In this document: piece after piece, positions 29,652 to 41,828 of the stretch | How positions within the stretch are numbered: the stretch's first letter is position 1 | Layout: every line of letters begins with the position of its first letter | NCBI RefSeq assembly: GCF_002994745.2 | Contig: NC_037090.1 | Coordinates: 8,305,501 to 8,369,500 of the forward strand | Direction: 5' to 3' | Source of the DNA: Rosa chinensis | Taxonomy: Eukaryota; Streptophyta; Magnoliopsida; Rosales; Rosaceae | Length of the DNA: 64,000 bases | Position numbers and translations under genes: made by a program | The notes under the pieces: generated by a model | The model's database searches: none | The model's input: the letters and a program-made list of their open reading frames with translations, nothing else | What the model was told of the DNA's origin: nothing

Positions 29652-31092
29652 TCATCCTAAAAGGCGCTTCCTGATCTGCAGTGAAGCCAAAACAAAAAAC
29701 TTAATCCCCAAATGTACTTGTTTTCCGATTTCATCATACTCAGACAATGTTCAAACAACAACATTCACCATCTCATCTCTGTTCTTAGTCACTGATACTA
29801 GTAAAGTAAGCAACTGCTCCTAGGGATTGATCCATGAATACCAACCTGAGGCAGTTTCTGTCTGAAGACGACATCCAATCGTGCATCGAGGGTATTTTCA
29901 GACACTATCTTTCCATCTTGAGAGGCCAACACCACTCCACCCGAACTTATAAACAATCAAACAGAAAGAAATAAATGAAAGTGATGACAATAACAAGGCA
30001 GTGCTATACATGTAACTAAGTCATACAGCATACAGTAACATTAACAAGGCTGGCTGATCAAAGTGTCTCATCTACAATGTGCACATGTATAAGCAGAAAA
30101 TTTTAGGACAAAATAGAAAACGAAGCTATGAACTGTGAACATAAGGGATTGCTTACCAAAAGGGTTCATGGGAATCGCCACCCTTTGGAGGCGGTGGGAG
30201 ATACACTCGATCATCAATGGTAATTTTGGGTGGAGCAAATCCTTTATCAGCATAAATTTTCTTTGCTTCCTCCAAAACAGACTCAACAAGCTTCCTGTCA
30301 ACCTCTCTGCATCTAAGCAGCACTGCTGGCTCCTTCAGTCGAATCAAACTCTGCATATTTCCAATTTCGCAACTTTGATCAGAACTTAACTTGTATAAAC
30401 ATATATATGGGTTTTTGGTACCACATTATAAGCTACCTGAACAATCAAGTCTTTCATGAGCTTCTTGTAAGCCTTCTTGTCCTCTGAAACACGCACAAGT
30501 TCCTTGCCAGCAGATTCTTTCATGGAAGTTAATATGTCATCTTGTGCTTGTAGAACTTTTATACGCGAAGCATTCAGTTGCATCGAGTATTCACTGTGTA
30601 GAGTACATTACATAATACATACCAAATGTTCTCAATCAAAAACTTCAACAACATAGGTAATATATTGGCATACAGTAAAAAATTTAGAACTATGTTATCC
30701 CATTACAGCATTATGCTTCGGGTGCAGCCCCAAAATCTGTTTAGGGCAAAAGTAAATTTCAAAGTCGTGATTTCTTAGTAAGCATGGAATCAATAAAACC
30801 CTCACATTTTCCGTCTAACCTCGACCTGCTTTGCCTTGCGTTCATAATCTTGTCTGATCTTCTTCTTCTCCGCTTCGGCTATTTGTAGTTTCTCAATGTT
30901 AAACTCCTAAAAAACTCTACAAATTAGAAAAAAGCAAAGAGAGCATGATTAGAATGTAAATAGTGGGAAACTAATCGCGAAGATCATCACCTCCTCTGCA
31001 GAAACGGAAATCTCATTGGCTTTTTCTTCAGCTTCTTGGCGTATGAATCTGACCATCTGCTGGATCTGCTTCGACACGTCTGCATCGTTCAT
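29652..31092 (-). CDS. VHA-E: V-type proton ATPase subunit E
   Basis: Peripheral stalk subunit linking the V1 ATPase head to the membrane part of the vacuolar/endosomal proton pump. Six exons: 30991-31092, 30806-30906, 30437-30593, 30157-30350, 29846-29945 and 29652-29675; 678 nt, 225 residues plus stop, in frame with GT-AG borders. The N-terminal half is the long charged helix typical of subunit E (MNDADVSKQIQQMVRFIRQE, then EKLQIAEAEKKKIRQDYE). The C-terminal half has SLIRLKEPAVLLRCREVD and GGVVLASQDGKIVSENTLD, the conserved globular domain. The C-terminus is a few residues shorter than in most plant subunit E proteins (ends RKRLLG). Likely housekeeping and functional. Confidence 0.94.
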
Positions 31093-32422
31093 CTTGTCAG
31101 GAAGAATGTGATCGTTAACAAAGATTGTGGGTGTTACACAGTGTTAGAGTGTAGAATGATTCTCAAAGAATTTCAATGGAAACTGGAAATTAGGAACCAG
31201 AGATAAGAAAGACAAATTCTCCATGTGTCTGTTTGTGGGTGCGAAATTTCGTGTGGAACATTATTTCCGTTGCGACGTTGAATACTTCCAAAATTTCCAC
31301 ATTTAGCGCGAAAATCCCTAAAAGTTTTGAGTTTTGAGTTTTTTTTTTTTTTTCAGGGACAATAATGAGGCTTGCATGAAATCTAATCCTTAATTTATGT
31401 TGGATACCTAATGAATTTTTTGTGATCCTAAAAATCCGTATAAATGTGTAGACTGTACATTAATTGTCTATGCTACAGAAGAATGATATGCACATTTACT
31501 TCACAAAAAATTATGTGAGTTTTGAAGATGTGATTATATTGGAAGTAACTAAAGTGTATAGAGATTGTAGTCGATCTGAAAGATTATATCCAATCAAATA
31601 AATCATTACGCGAGCTGACTTATCAACTTGTTTTTTCAAATTGATGGTAAGTGTACAAACCTCACCAACATGTGCAGAAACTTACAATTTGAAGAAAGTT
31701 TATTCTTTTGTCTTTTAACAAAACCAAGTCTCGTGTGAGATCATGAAGATGGAAAAATTTAATCTCATTAGTAGAATATCTTCCAACAGCAGACATGATC
31801 CATGCATGCATCTTTTCAGCAACCTGTATTTCCATTGTTTTCATTGATGTCAAGTTGATTTAGCTTATTTAATCATTAGACTATCAATAATACTAAATTC
31901 ATCAAATTATTATATATAGCACGGACAAATAACAAATTAAAATTGCATACAAATTCTTTCCATTTCGATACAAAAATTACTAATTATTAACATATTCGAT
32001 CTCAAATAGGGGCCCAGTGGATCTGTATTCCAAAATTACGAAAAGTATAAAACAAAAACTATGGTCCAATAGAAAAGGGGTGAAGCACATCAGCCCAGAA
32101 GTATTACTTCCTTCTTTCAATTAAAAGAGAACCTTGTATTAAATCTCTTGAACCATGGAAGATGGATAATGCTGTACTCAAAATACTTGAACTTCCAGGG
32201 TTTATTCAGAATATAATTTGTTGCTGGTAGCATGACCTGGCCTTTACATATTCTGGTTTACTGCATGTACTTTCTTACTTGTGAAATCACTTGCCAAACT
32301 ATGGAAGAAGAAAAATGACAAAGACTTAATGAAGAAGACGTACTGGGTAATTAAGGCCTTAGGCCTCCACGTTAATTCCACTGGAAATGCAAATTGCAGT
32401 ACATATTGTAATTCACTAGTAA
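31093..32422. other. spacer between V-ATPase E and acid phosphatase
   Basis: Holds the V-ATPase promoter (poly-T near 31338-31355) and an NLR remnant (31662-31853). The rest is AT-rich without further signal. Confidence 0.5.
31662..31853 (-). pseudogene. NLR (NB-ARC disease-resistance) gene remnant
   Basis: A 63-codon open piece whose middle reads FFHLHDLTRDLVLLKDKRIN. Plant CC-NB-ARC-LRR proteins of the RPP8/RPP13 type carry HDL-MRDL-CLLKAK-ENFLQI at the end of NB-ARC, which this resembles in order and spacing. No P-loop, GLPL or LRR is nearby, so it is only a scrap of a former gene or a transposed fragment. Confidence 0.55.
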
Positions 32423-34493
32423 TTAAGGAACAAAGTACATGGGATTAGGAAGCTTAAACGTGCGGTTGCCTATATAATCTCCGTGAAGATCACTCCATTG
32501 ATCTCCTACATTCCCCCATATCCTGTAACCTTCTTCCACCAGTTGCTTCCGAATCGCTGACTTGTACGCCACCGCGCCCTGCCCTTTGTAAGCTTCGGTC
32601 CTGTGAGTAGTTTAGTACATGCCACAAAGAAAAGATAATATTAAACCTAACTTTATGATTAGGTAGAGATTAGACAACTAGAGGGTAGACACAATGAGAA
32701 AATCCTAATCAAGATTGGTGCATATAAATATATAACCTTGTTCCGCACCTAAGCAAAACGTACGGATTTTCCATTTTTACCCACTTTCGGATCATATTTT
32801 CACATCTTAACCGTTCAGTTTTTATATCCTAATGTATAGATTATCTTTACAAAATTTTAGCTAATTTGATGATCGTTAAGGCATCTAAAACTGTAATTTA
32901 CACAAACGAACCGGAACCGTTCGTGTTTATAATAGTAAATTGTTGTTTTAGATGTCTTAACGATCATCAAATTGGCTGAAAATTTGCAGAAGTTATCTAA
33001 ACATTAGGATCTAAAAACTGAACGGTTAAGATGTGAAAATATGATCATAAAATAGGGAAAAAACATGTGCTTAGGGGCGGATATCCGCAGCCAAGAAGGG
33101 CTGATATATATATATATATATATCGATCTGTTTATTCACGTATCATGTCGTAGTAGTCGTAGGGATAACTTTTAGTTGGTGATGTATGCAAAAAAAAAAA
33201 AAAAAAAAATTCAAAGTGGAAAACTTACTACCCACCAAATGATTTCTATTTTGAGGAAGATATTTTCGTTGCATGTGATTTGACTGGGATAATAATCCAA
33301 CAGTGGTGTTCACCTGGTCAATTGCTGACCAAATAATTTATGCTCAACAACCCTTAGATTTACATCCAAGAGTGGAAAACAAACACCTCAACTTAATAAT
33401 AATTCTCTCTGCCCTTAGATTTACATCCAAGGGTGGTTGAGCATTATTTTCTTGGTTAATAACTGACCAGGTGAACATTTTCGATAACCCAATCATAAAA
33501 CTATATTAGCATGTTGAACGTGGATTTTGACTAATCCCACCACTAATTACTCCGACATTATTAATATATCCTTCAGACAATTCAATCATCGTGCATGTGA
33601 AATTTTGGTGTTAATCATGAAGCTTCTTCTTCTTCTTCTTCTTGAACGAGTCTTCCTTCTAAATGATTTGAACGAGTCTCATTTGAACGAGTCAATTAAA
33701 CCTTACTAGACTGGCGGAGAATAAGTCATATTGACCAGCAATATTGAGGCAAGTATTGTTTTGTCGCAAATGCATAGATGAATGAATCGTGTATATATAC
33801 TCACCTCAAAATCAACCGTTCATAATCAACAAATCCTTGATTATTCAGGTTTTCGATAGTGACTTGACCAAGTGTTTCTTCATCCCTTCCAGTAAGCAAA
33901 ATAACCTTAAACCCCATATTCACCAGGTTGCTAAACAATCTCAGCATGGCAGGAATTGCCGGACACTTTCCAGACATAGCCCATGCTCGGAACCCCGATG
34001 GATCGTAAGGGTCACACCTGCATAGTAGTGATAATACAACCACTGTGAACCACATTACGGTAAATATTTACCGCGTTATATTGTTTGACTGATAATTAAA
34101 ATCCACTACTACTTACCCGTATCTCTTTCCCTTGTAGTATAAGACATTGGATATGCAAGTGTCGTCCACATCCAAGATCCATGCATCCATGCCATCATCC
34201 GAGGGAACGATTCCGTTTACGTAACTCATAATTTCACCAACAATGAATTCTATGTCGCGGTCGTACTGTCCTCCAATCATGTATGTTTCGAGATAGTGCA
34301 AGCACTGGGTTGGCACGGTGCGCCACCCACGCACATTGTTGGCCTCCACCGCCAGTCTCCAGCTCAAACAGAAGCCGTCACAGTCGACTTGCGGGGGCTT
34401 AGAGCAAGGCTTCATGCCGGTGGCCTTGTAGAACAAAGCCAGAATCAGAAAAAACAACACCTCCTGGGTTCGTTTCATCATTGCTTTAATCAT
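32423..34493 (-). CDS. acid phosphatase, HAD class B (vegetative storage protein-like)
   Basis: Secreted or vacuolar haloacid-dehalogenase-type acid phosphatase of the plant VSP/acid phosphatase 1 family. Three exons: 34117-34493, 33805-34017 and 32423-32600; 768 nt, 255 residues plus stop. The start MIKAMMKRTQEVLFFLILAL gives a signal peptide; the later ATGs at residues 5 and 6 are alternative starts. HAD motif I is WILDVDDTCISNV (DxDxT, both Asp present). Motif II is VILLTGRDE. Family motifs FCLSWRLAVEANN and GNVGDQWSDLHGDY are present. Length matches the family. Intron 2 (32601-33804) contains two MITEs. A decayed tandem copy lies at 37146-37892. Plant VSP genes are often induced by wounding and jasmonate, but no such element was checked here. 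Confidence 0.9.
32741..33082. mobile_element. foldback MITE (about 342 bp) in acid phosphatase intron 2
   Basis: Starts ttccgcacctaagca and ends tgcttaggggcggat; nearly the whole element is an imperfect palindrome, e.g. cacatcttaaccgttcag against ctgaacggttaagatgtg. The target duplication is not obvious. No ORF; superfamily not assigned. Confidence 0.75.
33307..33477. mobile_element. foldback MITE (171 bp) in acid phosphatase intron 2
   Basis: Perfect 14-bp ends tgttcacctggtca / tgaccaggtgaaca, with imperfect repeats continuing about 60 bp inward (cccttagatttacatcc on both arms). No clear target duplication. Confidence 0.75.
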
Positions 34494-36733
34494 ATATACT
34501 TGCGCTGGTGCTTGCTTTTTGGTACCTAATCAACAATAAATTAAATATACAACAGCTTAGTAGAACATATATATAAAGGCGACCACTAGGAGAGAATACG
34601 TACAATATAAGTATATAACCAAAGGAGATTAGATCAAGTTGATGAAATCTTGTGGGTACGTAATGGTCTGTAATGTTCGTGGCTTCAACTAAGAACACTA
34701 TTTGGAATATGACATGTGTTTTGGCTTAAGCTTTTATAAGGGGCTCAATCCTTTGTATTGTTTCTGCTTGTAGAATATATAATATGTTTATAACATATAT
34801 CTGTATATACCTACCCAGGGAAGTGAGTTATGAGGTAATTGCAATAAGTATATATATAGGCAATGACCAAAGACTTATATAATTTCAAACTTCAAATCAA
34901 TGAACAAACTGGGAAGTTTCCACTAGGATGGATAGCTCACCAATACATTGAATTTAATATATTAAATCAAGAAAGCATATGTCCTGTCTACATTGTTAAG
35001 AAAGATATATAAGGGAATAAATGTCAAACAGGATTAGATAGACGATGAAGAGAAGTTATTCTTACTTTGGAGTAAAATATTATAAACAAACTAATCTTGG
35101 AATATAAGGTATAGATTGCTGTGGAAGTTTAGAAAGTGCCTGCAGATCTCTATGTTTGTCTACAAGGTATACACAAAAAACCTGACCCTTTCCTATTTCT
35201 TTGTTGGCCTAGAAAGTGCCTATAGATCTCTATGTTTGTCCTTGAGGAGGGAATGAAGAACTTCGTACTAGTTTATGTAATTTGAAAGTATGGAATTTAA
35301 GATGGTGGAGCTGATAAAATTTCAATTTCTTGCCAACATAAATTGAAAATACTGAAAAGAAAAGGTGACTTCCGATTGTGCCAATTACAACGTGGTATGC
35401 ATCACTTATGGTACGTATGCAAAAGTGCAAAACTACGTAATAATAACTACGTAATAATTAAGTTGTTGGATGCTTCTAAATTGTGTTTTGTGATTGACTT
35501 GTGAACGTGTATCTCAAAGTCTAGCCTACTCGACATTGAAGGCTAAATGATTTTAATTATATCGGTTAATGTCTGCGAGCATTCTACATCAATGATTGAT
35601 GAGAGTCGTGTTATCGTTTCTCCTCAAAAAATAGTTGACAGTCGTCTACAAAGATTATAGTGTCTAATTACCATGTACCGATGAATGCATGAGAATGATC
35701 TCCAATGTATAACTGCTAGCTAATCAGCTGGAAAGAAAGATTAACAAACCTCAAAGGTGGAAAACAAGCGAACTTTGATCCTGAAATATTATTAAGCAGA
35801 CTGGCTGAAGAGTAGCTAGTATGCCAGATATCTATGTATTTGGTTGTGAGAATATGACATGATGATCAAGATGGATTAGGCATATATATAGAAATAGAAA
35901 TGTAAGCTCTTGTCAATCCTTATTAAGTAGCAAAAGTGTTTGGTGGTGGACTTGTGGGTGGCGTCAGAAACCACAAACAATGGTGGTACGTAAAGACGGG
36001 TGTGAGTAAAAGTGCGAACTCCCCAAGTTTGTGAGAAAATTATTTTTCTTTTGTATTTCACTGTATTAGCATATATCATTTGTTCTACTAATTGAAATCG
36101 AAGTTAGATCAGTTGAGTAACTACTGTCTCTATAGACATGGCAATGAGAAGAAGATTTTTCCTCCAACAGCACACACACTAGAGATCGATCAGCTGCCAT
36201 TGCGACATGGGTGTAGTAGCATTCGACTGAAAACCTAAGATCGAATACGTCAAATAATTTCTTAAATATGCGAAGAAAGGGATAAATTAACCTGAACCAA
36301 AGTGGGAATATAGTCAGAGCCAACATCGCGAAATCGAATTTATATCTATATTGGATCAGACAGTCTCTATTGGTTATTATACCAATTTGTTAGTCAGAGT
36401 CGGTGAATGAAATTATTTAAGTCGAGGAATATACACGAAGAAAAAGTAGAGGAATATACACGAAGAAAGGACCATATAGTTGATGAGGCCAACGAATAAC
36501 ATTGACGAAATTGAATTAGTGGGTGCTATAGTTAAGCACAATTGAAAGCGCTATTGTACATAGCATGTACCATATTGAGAATGCTCAACTGGTTAATCTG
36601 GGAGAGTAGGAGACGTACTTCGTGAACGTATTGGTCGGAGGGGTTAGGATAGAACATATCAATGTAATGGGAAGCACGTACACAATGACCAAAAAGTCAA
36701 CAAGATGATCTATGTAGACGTATGAAAGACATT

Positions 36734-36767
<34 letters not shown>

Positions 36768-37145
36768 CATATCAGGTAGATTGTGTATCACTTTTCGTAT
36801 TTATAATTCCATTTTTAAGAATATAATGTTTGTGACATACGTACATTGAATTAGTTGCCTCATAAAATATTAAAATTTAAAATGAATGCGTTGATAATGC
36901 TAGTAAAAGTACGTTTGTCGTGTATTCTAGTACTTACTCTTATATATATGTACTGATTCGTCAATCAAGCACAAATCAACATTTTCTTATAAGAAAAGAA
37001 AAAGGAGCAAACTAGAATGCATACATGACATGCACCTTTCTAATTTTTTTTTTATATTCTTTATCTTGTTAATCGAGGACCCTTAATTAGTTAACTCCAC
37101 AGATAATACACAAATTAATTGTGAGCGATGATATACTGTGATTAA
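34494..37145. other. spacer between duplicated acid phosphatase copies
   Basis: Promoter side of the intact gene. Contains the duplicated block 35816-36000 and a TA run at about 36733-36758. No credible gene. Confidence 0.5.
35816..36000. repeat. upstream block A of the acid phosphatase tandem duplication
   Basis: Matches 38384-38530 in the same order: gtgagaatatgacatgat, gattaggcata, aagct-tt, gtagcaaaa-tgt-tggtg and aaaccacaaa. So the duplication covers promoter-side DNA as well as exons. Confidence 0.65.
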
Positions 37146-37892
37146 TTAAGGAACATAGTCGATAGAATTAGGAATCTTAAAACAGCGCTCTCCCAAATAA
37201 TCTCTTGCAGATCACTCCACTGATCTGCTACATAACCTCATATTCTGTAATAACCTTCTCCGGCCACCAGTTGCTTCCTAATCGATGACTTGTAAGACTG
37301 CATATGCTGCCCTTTGCTGCGGTCCTGTGATTGTTTAATTCAGAAAAGCCTAACTATATTAGGTAGAGATCGAGTACACCTACAATATTAAAAAAGATTG
37401 GTGGGGGTGACATGCATACACTAATGTTCTAGTAAAATTTATATAAGATATCTCACTGGTGTAAATTATTGCAATAATTCATATAGATTGAAATCAGGCA
37501 AAGTAATGTATTTACATATTTGTCAAAATGCGCTATGTTATTACACATATGCGCTAGTTATCAAACAATCAATTAGTGTGATCAGTCCACTACTTGCCCA
37601 TATGTTTTTTCCTTGCAGTAGAAGACATCGGATATGCAAGTGTCGTCCACGTCCAAAATCCAAGCATCCTTGTCATGGCCGGAGGGAACGATTCCGCTCA
37701 AGTAACTCAACAATATCCGGCCTGGCACGGTGCTCCATGCACGCACATTGTTGGCCTCCACTGCCAGTCTCCAACTCAAACAAAAGCCGTGGTCCTCGAG
37801 TTGAGGTGGCTTAGAGCAAGGGTTCCAGCGGTAGGCTCGGAAAGTAAGGCCAGAAATAGAAACACAAGGACTTCCTCCGCTCGTTTCACCAT
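37146..37892 (-). pseudogene. decayed tandem copy of the acid phosphatase
   Basis: Same gene order as the intact copy but broken. The first exon starts at 37892 (MVKRAEEVLVFLFLAL), loses frame before the conserved LSWRLAVEANN, and then lacks about 27 residues between TVPG and LSYLSGIVPS. HAD motif I survives (ILDVDDTCIS). The second exon with LLTGRDE is absent from 37340-37570. The last-exon remnant (37146-37330) aligns at DNA level but has frame changes and stops. It cannot make an active enzyme. Confidence 0.82.
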
Positions 37893-38112
37893 CAACTGCT
37901 TCAAAAAAGTAATTTACTTCCTTTCTGCTTTAGGAACATAAACATGCAACTAAACATTTTATTGGATGGTTCGAATTATATTCTTTTGATTAGCTTGTAA
38001 ACTATACTTCCATTAACGCCACAAAATATTGTCTCAAAATCCCACTCAACAATCCACATTAATGACTGTAATTTTTACATGCATATCGATCAGCACATAT
38101 ATGGAGGCTAAT

Positions 38113-38148
<36 letters not shown>

Positions 38149-38383
38149 TTGACCGTGATTTTTTTATATAATATATAGGTTGTAATCTTTTACTATGGGT
38201 GAGATGAATGTAGAATTGTAAATTCTACAATACATAATTAGATTGAAAGAATGGTGGCAAACATGTTATTAAGTTCTAGTCGATTCCAACAGACGCCCCT
38301 TAATATATATAATGAAAATAATATTATGAAAATGCAAGCTAAACCAAGTAAGCTGCGAAGTTAACAACGTACGATGCTATATT

Positions 38384-38530
38384 AAGCAAGTATTTGATTG
38401 TGAGAATATGACATGATCAAGATCGATTAGGCATAGATTTGAAAGCTGTTCTAAATACTTAAGGTAGCAAAATTGTCTGGTGCATGTGCTGGAGTCAAAA
38501 ACCACAAATATATTAACCATGGTGCCCCTT
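38384..38530. repeat. upstream block B of the acid phosphatase tandem duplication
   Basis: Homologous to 35816-36000. A further short match, gagaatgctcaactg, is found at 36575 and 39139. Confidence 0.65.
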
Positions 38531-39441
38531 CTCACCAGAAAAGAGAAAAAGAAAAAGCATAGAACACACCTAGTTTACAAACGTTCTTATGTTTATTTGT
38601 ATACTTAGATGTAACGGTGTATGAAGTTCAAAAAGGTTAAAAACAAAAAAACAAAAATTCAAGTAAAAAAAAAAACAATTTTGTCTTTTAAAACCTAAAC
38701 AAGCATGAGATTCAGATGAGATGTTAGTTACAAAAACAAAAGAATAAAACAACCGGGACAAAAACGCATGGAAGCGAAAACTCTTTACGTAAAAATGAAA
38801 CCATAACTAGCCAAATCATAACGATGATCAAATTTATCAGATATACTGAAAATTTTATCATATTCCTGAATGAGAATACAATTCAAGTCCACATCATAAG
38901 TTAACAGAAGTGGTGGAGCACCCGTCCATCACTACTCAGCACTCACCTCACCCACTTCGATCCATACGTACATTTGCAGACCAAATATATTAAGTTCGGA
39001 CAGTCTGAATTGGCAACGACCAAACTAGAGTCGTCGGTGCTTGAATAAATATTGAAGAATATTATACACACTTACAGAAACGACACACACACATGCTAAT
39101 TTCTAATACATCTGAAAGCACTAGTGTATGGACCATTGAGAATGCTCAACTGTCGTATTAATATAATGGCCTATTCATGAACATAGATTATATATAAGCC
39201 ATTTAGAATTTGAGATGGGGTCAAAAAGCTTTCGACTGTATTTCACGGACGTACTTCATGAATTTCTATTGGTCCGATAGATTAGAGTACGTCTGTATCA
39301 GGTATCTAGCAATAGATAGTGCATTCACTTCACGCACAGATTAGAAAGCATTTGAAAACGAAGGTCAAACAGGATCTAGGTGTATAATTAGTTTTTTTTA
39401 TTGAGAAAATTTATTGAACACATTATAAAGGTATATACAAA

Positions 39442-39550
39442 TTAACTTGATTATTCGTTAATTTATTTTTTATATTTTTATTAACTTGATTATTCGTTAA
39501 TTTATTTTTTATATTTTTATTTTAAACTTGATTATTCGTTAATTATTTTT
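39442..39550. repeat. 39-bp AT-rich tandem repeat
   Basis: About 2.7 copies starting near 39442, 39481 and 39522, core aacttgattattcgttaa followed by a T/A tail. Confidence 0.8.
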
Positions 39551-41828
39551 TAAAAAAAAATTTATATTCTGGATGATAATATAACTCTTCACCCCACCCC
39601 ACCCCTGATGTCAGTGAGATTTGAATCCATGATCTCTAAAGTGTTAGTTCCATGATCTCCAAAGTGTTAGTTAGACTAGCTAACCAACAGGTCACAGCTC
39701 ACCGACTATTCGTTAATTAATTTACTACTATATACATGTTGAAGTTTTAGCGTCTTCCCGCCATTTGTATGTGGTGTTGTGCGGGTACTAGCTTGAGATC
39801 TCGGGAAGGTGAGATGTACGGCTATATAGGTAGCTAAAGTGAATGAATATCGACATGTGTGGTAAGGTTTTGTGTCAATGCATGAAGGTGTGACTCATCA
39901 ATCGGCTTCTACATGACGATCACGTCAAATATTTCTAGAGCAAATTAGGCAGAAATTAAGGCCGAGCATGCACGTACATTTAATGTATAAGCGTAAAGCT
40001 TAAGGCCAAAGGTGCGGGTTTGTAACTATAGTTTAAGAACATTTTACCTTTATACTCTGAATTCCTAGTCTTTGGACTTCACGATTTCCCCCTCCTAGAA
40101 TATCATTTGATTGGAAAAGAAGCTCAGTACCGGAGAAGAGACTTCAGACAGCTTAATTCCTTTCATATTGACGATTACACGTTACCTTCCGTCTGAGAAT
40201 GCGCCATGTGAAGGTAGACAACTTTTTGGGTATTTGAAGATGAAATACATGGCATATGTATTGCATGCACGGTTGAGTTGTTTTTGCCCATCCCTAGGGT
40301 TCATATATATCCTTTTCTTTTGGGGCAAGATTACTACCCACTATCATCCACATGCTTTCAACTCGACATGACCAGGCTTTTATAATAGCTAGCTTTGCTT
40401 CAAAGCAAAACTCATATAGGGTTCTGAACTATTTCCATCTCGATCACCCAATTTTCTCCACCAAAAAATATCTACCGGCTAATTCAGAATACAGATATCC
40501 AAAAACAAATATTTTTAAGAAAGAGTCGATCAAATGGGTTCTTACATCATCAAAGCTGATTTTATTCATTGATGAGGATAACCAAAACATTGACAACATC
40601 ATATCTTCTCCCTCCTGGCCACCTATTCGCAAAAATTATATTGCATCCAACACAAGGAAGTCCGTGGAGCCGTGGAGGTATGGACTTACTTAGCTAGTAC
40701 CAACGCCCTCAATCAACAGTATTACAAATTTAGAATTTTTCTTTTAGTGCAAGAAAAATACATTTAAATTATTTACGTCAATCTCATTGAGACATTTCAT
40801 CGAACATTTTACTTTCATTTAAAATAAAAATAAATTGATAAATTAACTTTACATCAAAAAATTAATGGGACCATATGGGCTATAAACTCCACTGACTCCG
40901 GCTTACAACATAGTCTGCCGGTTGCCCGGATACACTTTGTGCTTCTTCCTCAAATACACTTTTTTTCTTTTCTTTTCTTTTTTTCCCCGGAAGAAAGAAG
41001 TCTGGAAGCGACGTTGCGTTTTGGGCAGAAAAACCCATGCGCATTACAAACATGAATATCTGATGCTTGCTTGATTAGCATGACTACATGAGTGGTCTTA
41101 CATCGCTCTTTCACTCTCTTGGTTAGGATAAGACGTACATGCACATAACAAGAAGATGGATACCACCGAACCTGCGAGGTAGCTCCATTCCAACAAGACT
41201 AATCATTATATATTCAACTGCGATAGTGCTGTCTTTCTTCGGTCATTGACTTGTCCAGGGTTCCAAGCCATGTGATTCTGATTAATGAGATCCATTGTAC
41301 AATGTGTTCCTACCCAATTAGATTTGAAGTTAATGGCTACTGCAAGCGCTTCATTCACATAATGGTTTATTTTCAGCATTGTATATATCTGAATCATGCA
41401 GCTACTTAATGGCTCGCACATGGACCACGAAACAACACTGCTACTGGAACTGTGGAAGACTAGCAGGGGGGGTTGTGGGCTGTGATTGCAATGCCACAGG
41501 TAGTTGTAATGTCTAGAGTTGTCACTCGATCCGTTCGAATCGGTTATACATATTATCAATTTTAAAATTAAAGTTTTCGGTTTCAAAATTGAGCTATCAA
41601 TTACCTATTTGGTATTTCGGTTTTCAGTATTACAAACTTTAGAACAACTAATTCTTTGTAATTAAAATTAGAATGAACAAAACTAGGCTCTTCAATTTTA
41701 TAATCGTAAACTTTATACTCATCTCCTAATTATAACTTTCTTTTATATATATGACATCAAGTTTTAGTCATTTTCAATAAAACTAGGTTATTTAACCATC
41801 TTTGACTATGTTGCTTAAAATACATGTA

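Larger units (their letters stand above)
37893..41513. other. gene-poor spacer
   Basis: Holds duplication block B (38384-38530), a TA run near 38117-38147, a 39-bp tandem repeat (39442-39550) and a 113-codon open frame at 40352-40693 without any family resemblance and without a clear gene model. Otherwise AT-rich, probably old transposon debris. Confidence 0.45.

Noticed and set aside
39590..39700. possible SINE (gatttgaatccatgatct words)
   Set aside because: The words resemble tRNA-derived T-arm text, but no A box, tail or target duplication could be found.
40352..40693. 113-codon plus-strand ORF
   Set aside because: Composition is AT-biased, no domain recognised, no splice-consistent neighbours; not supported as a gene.
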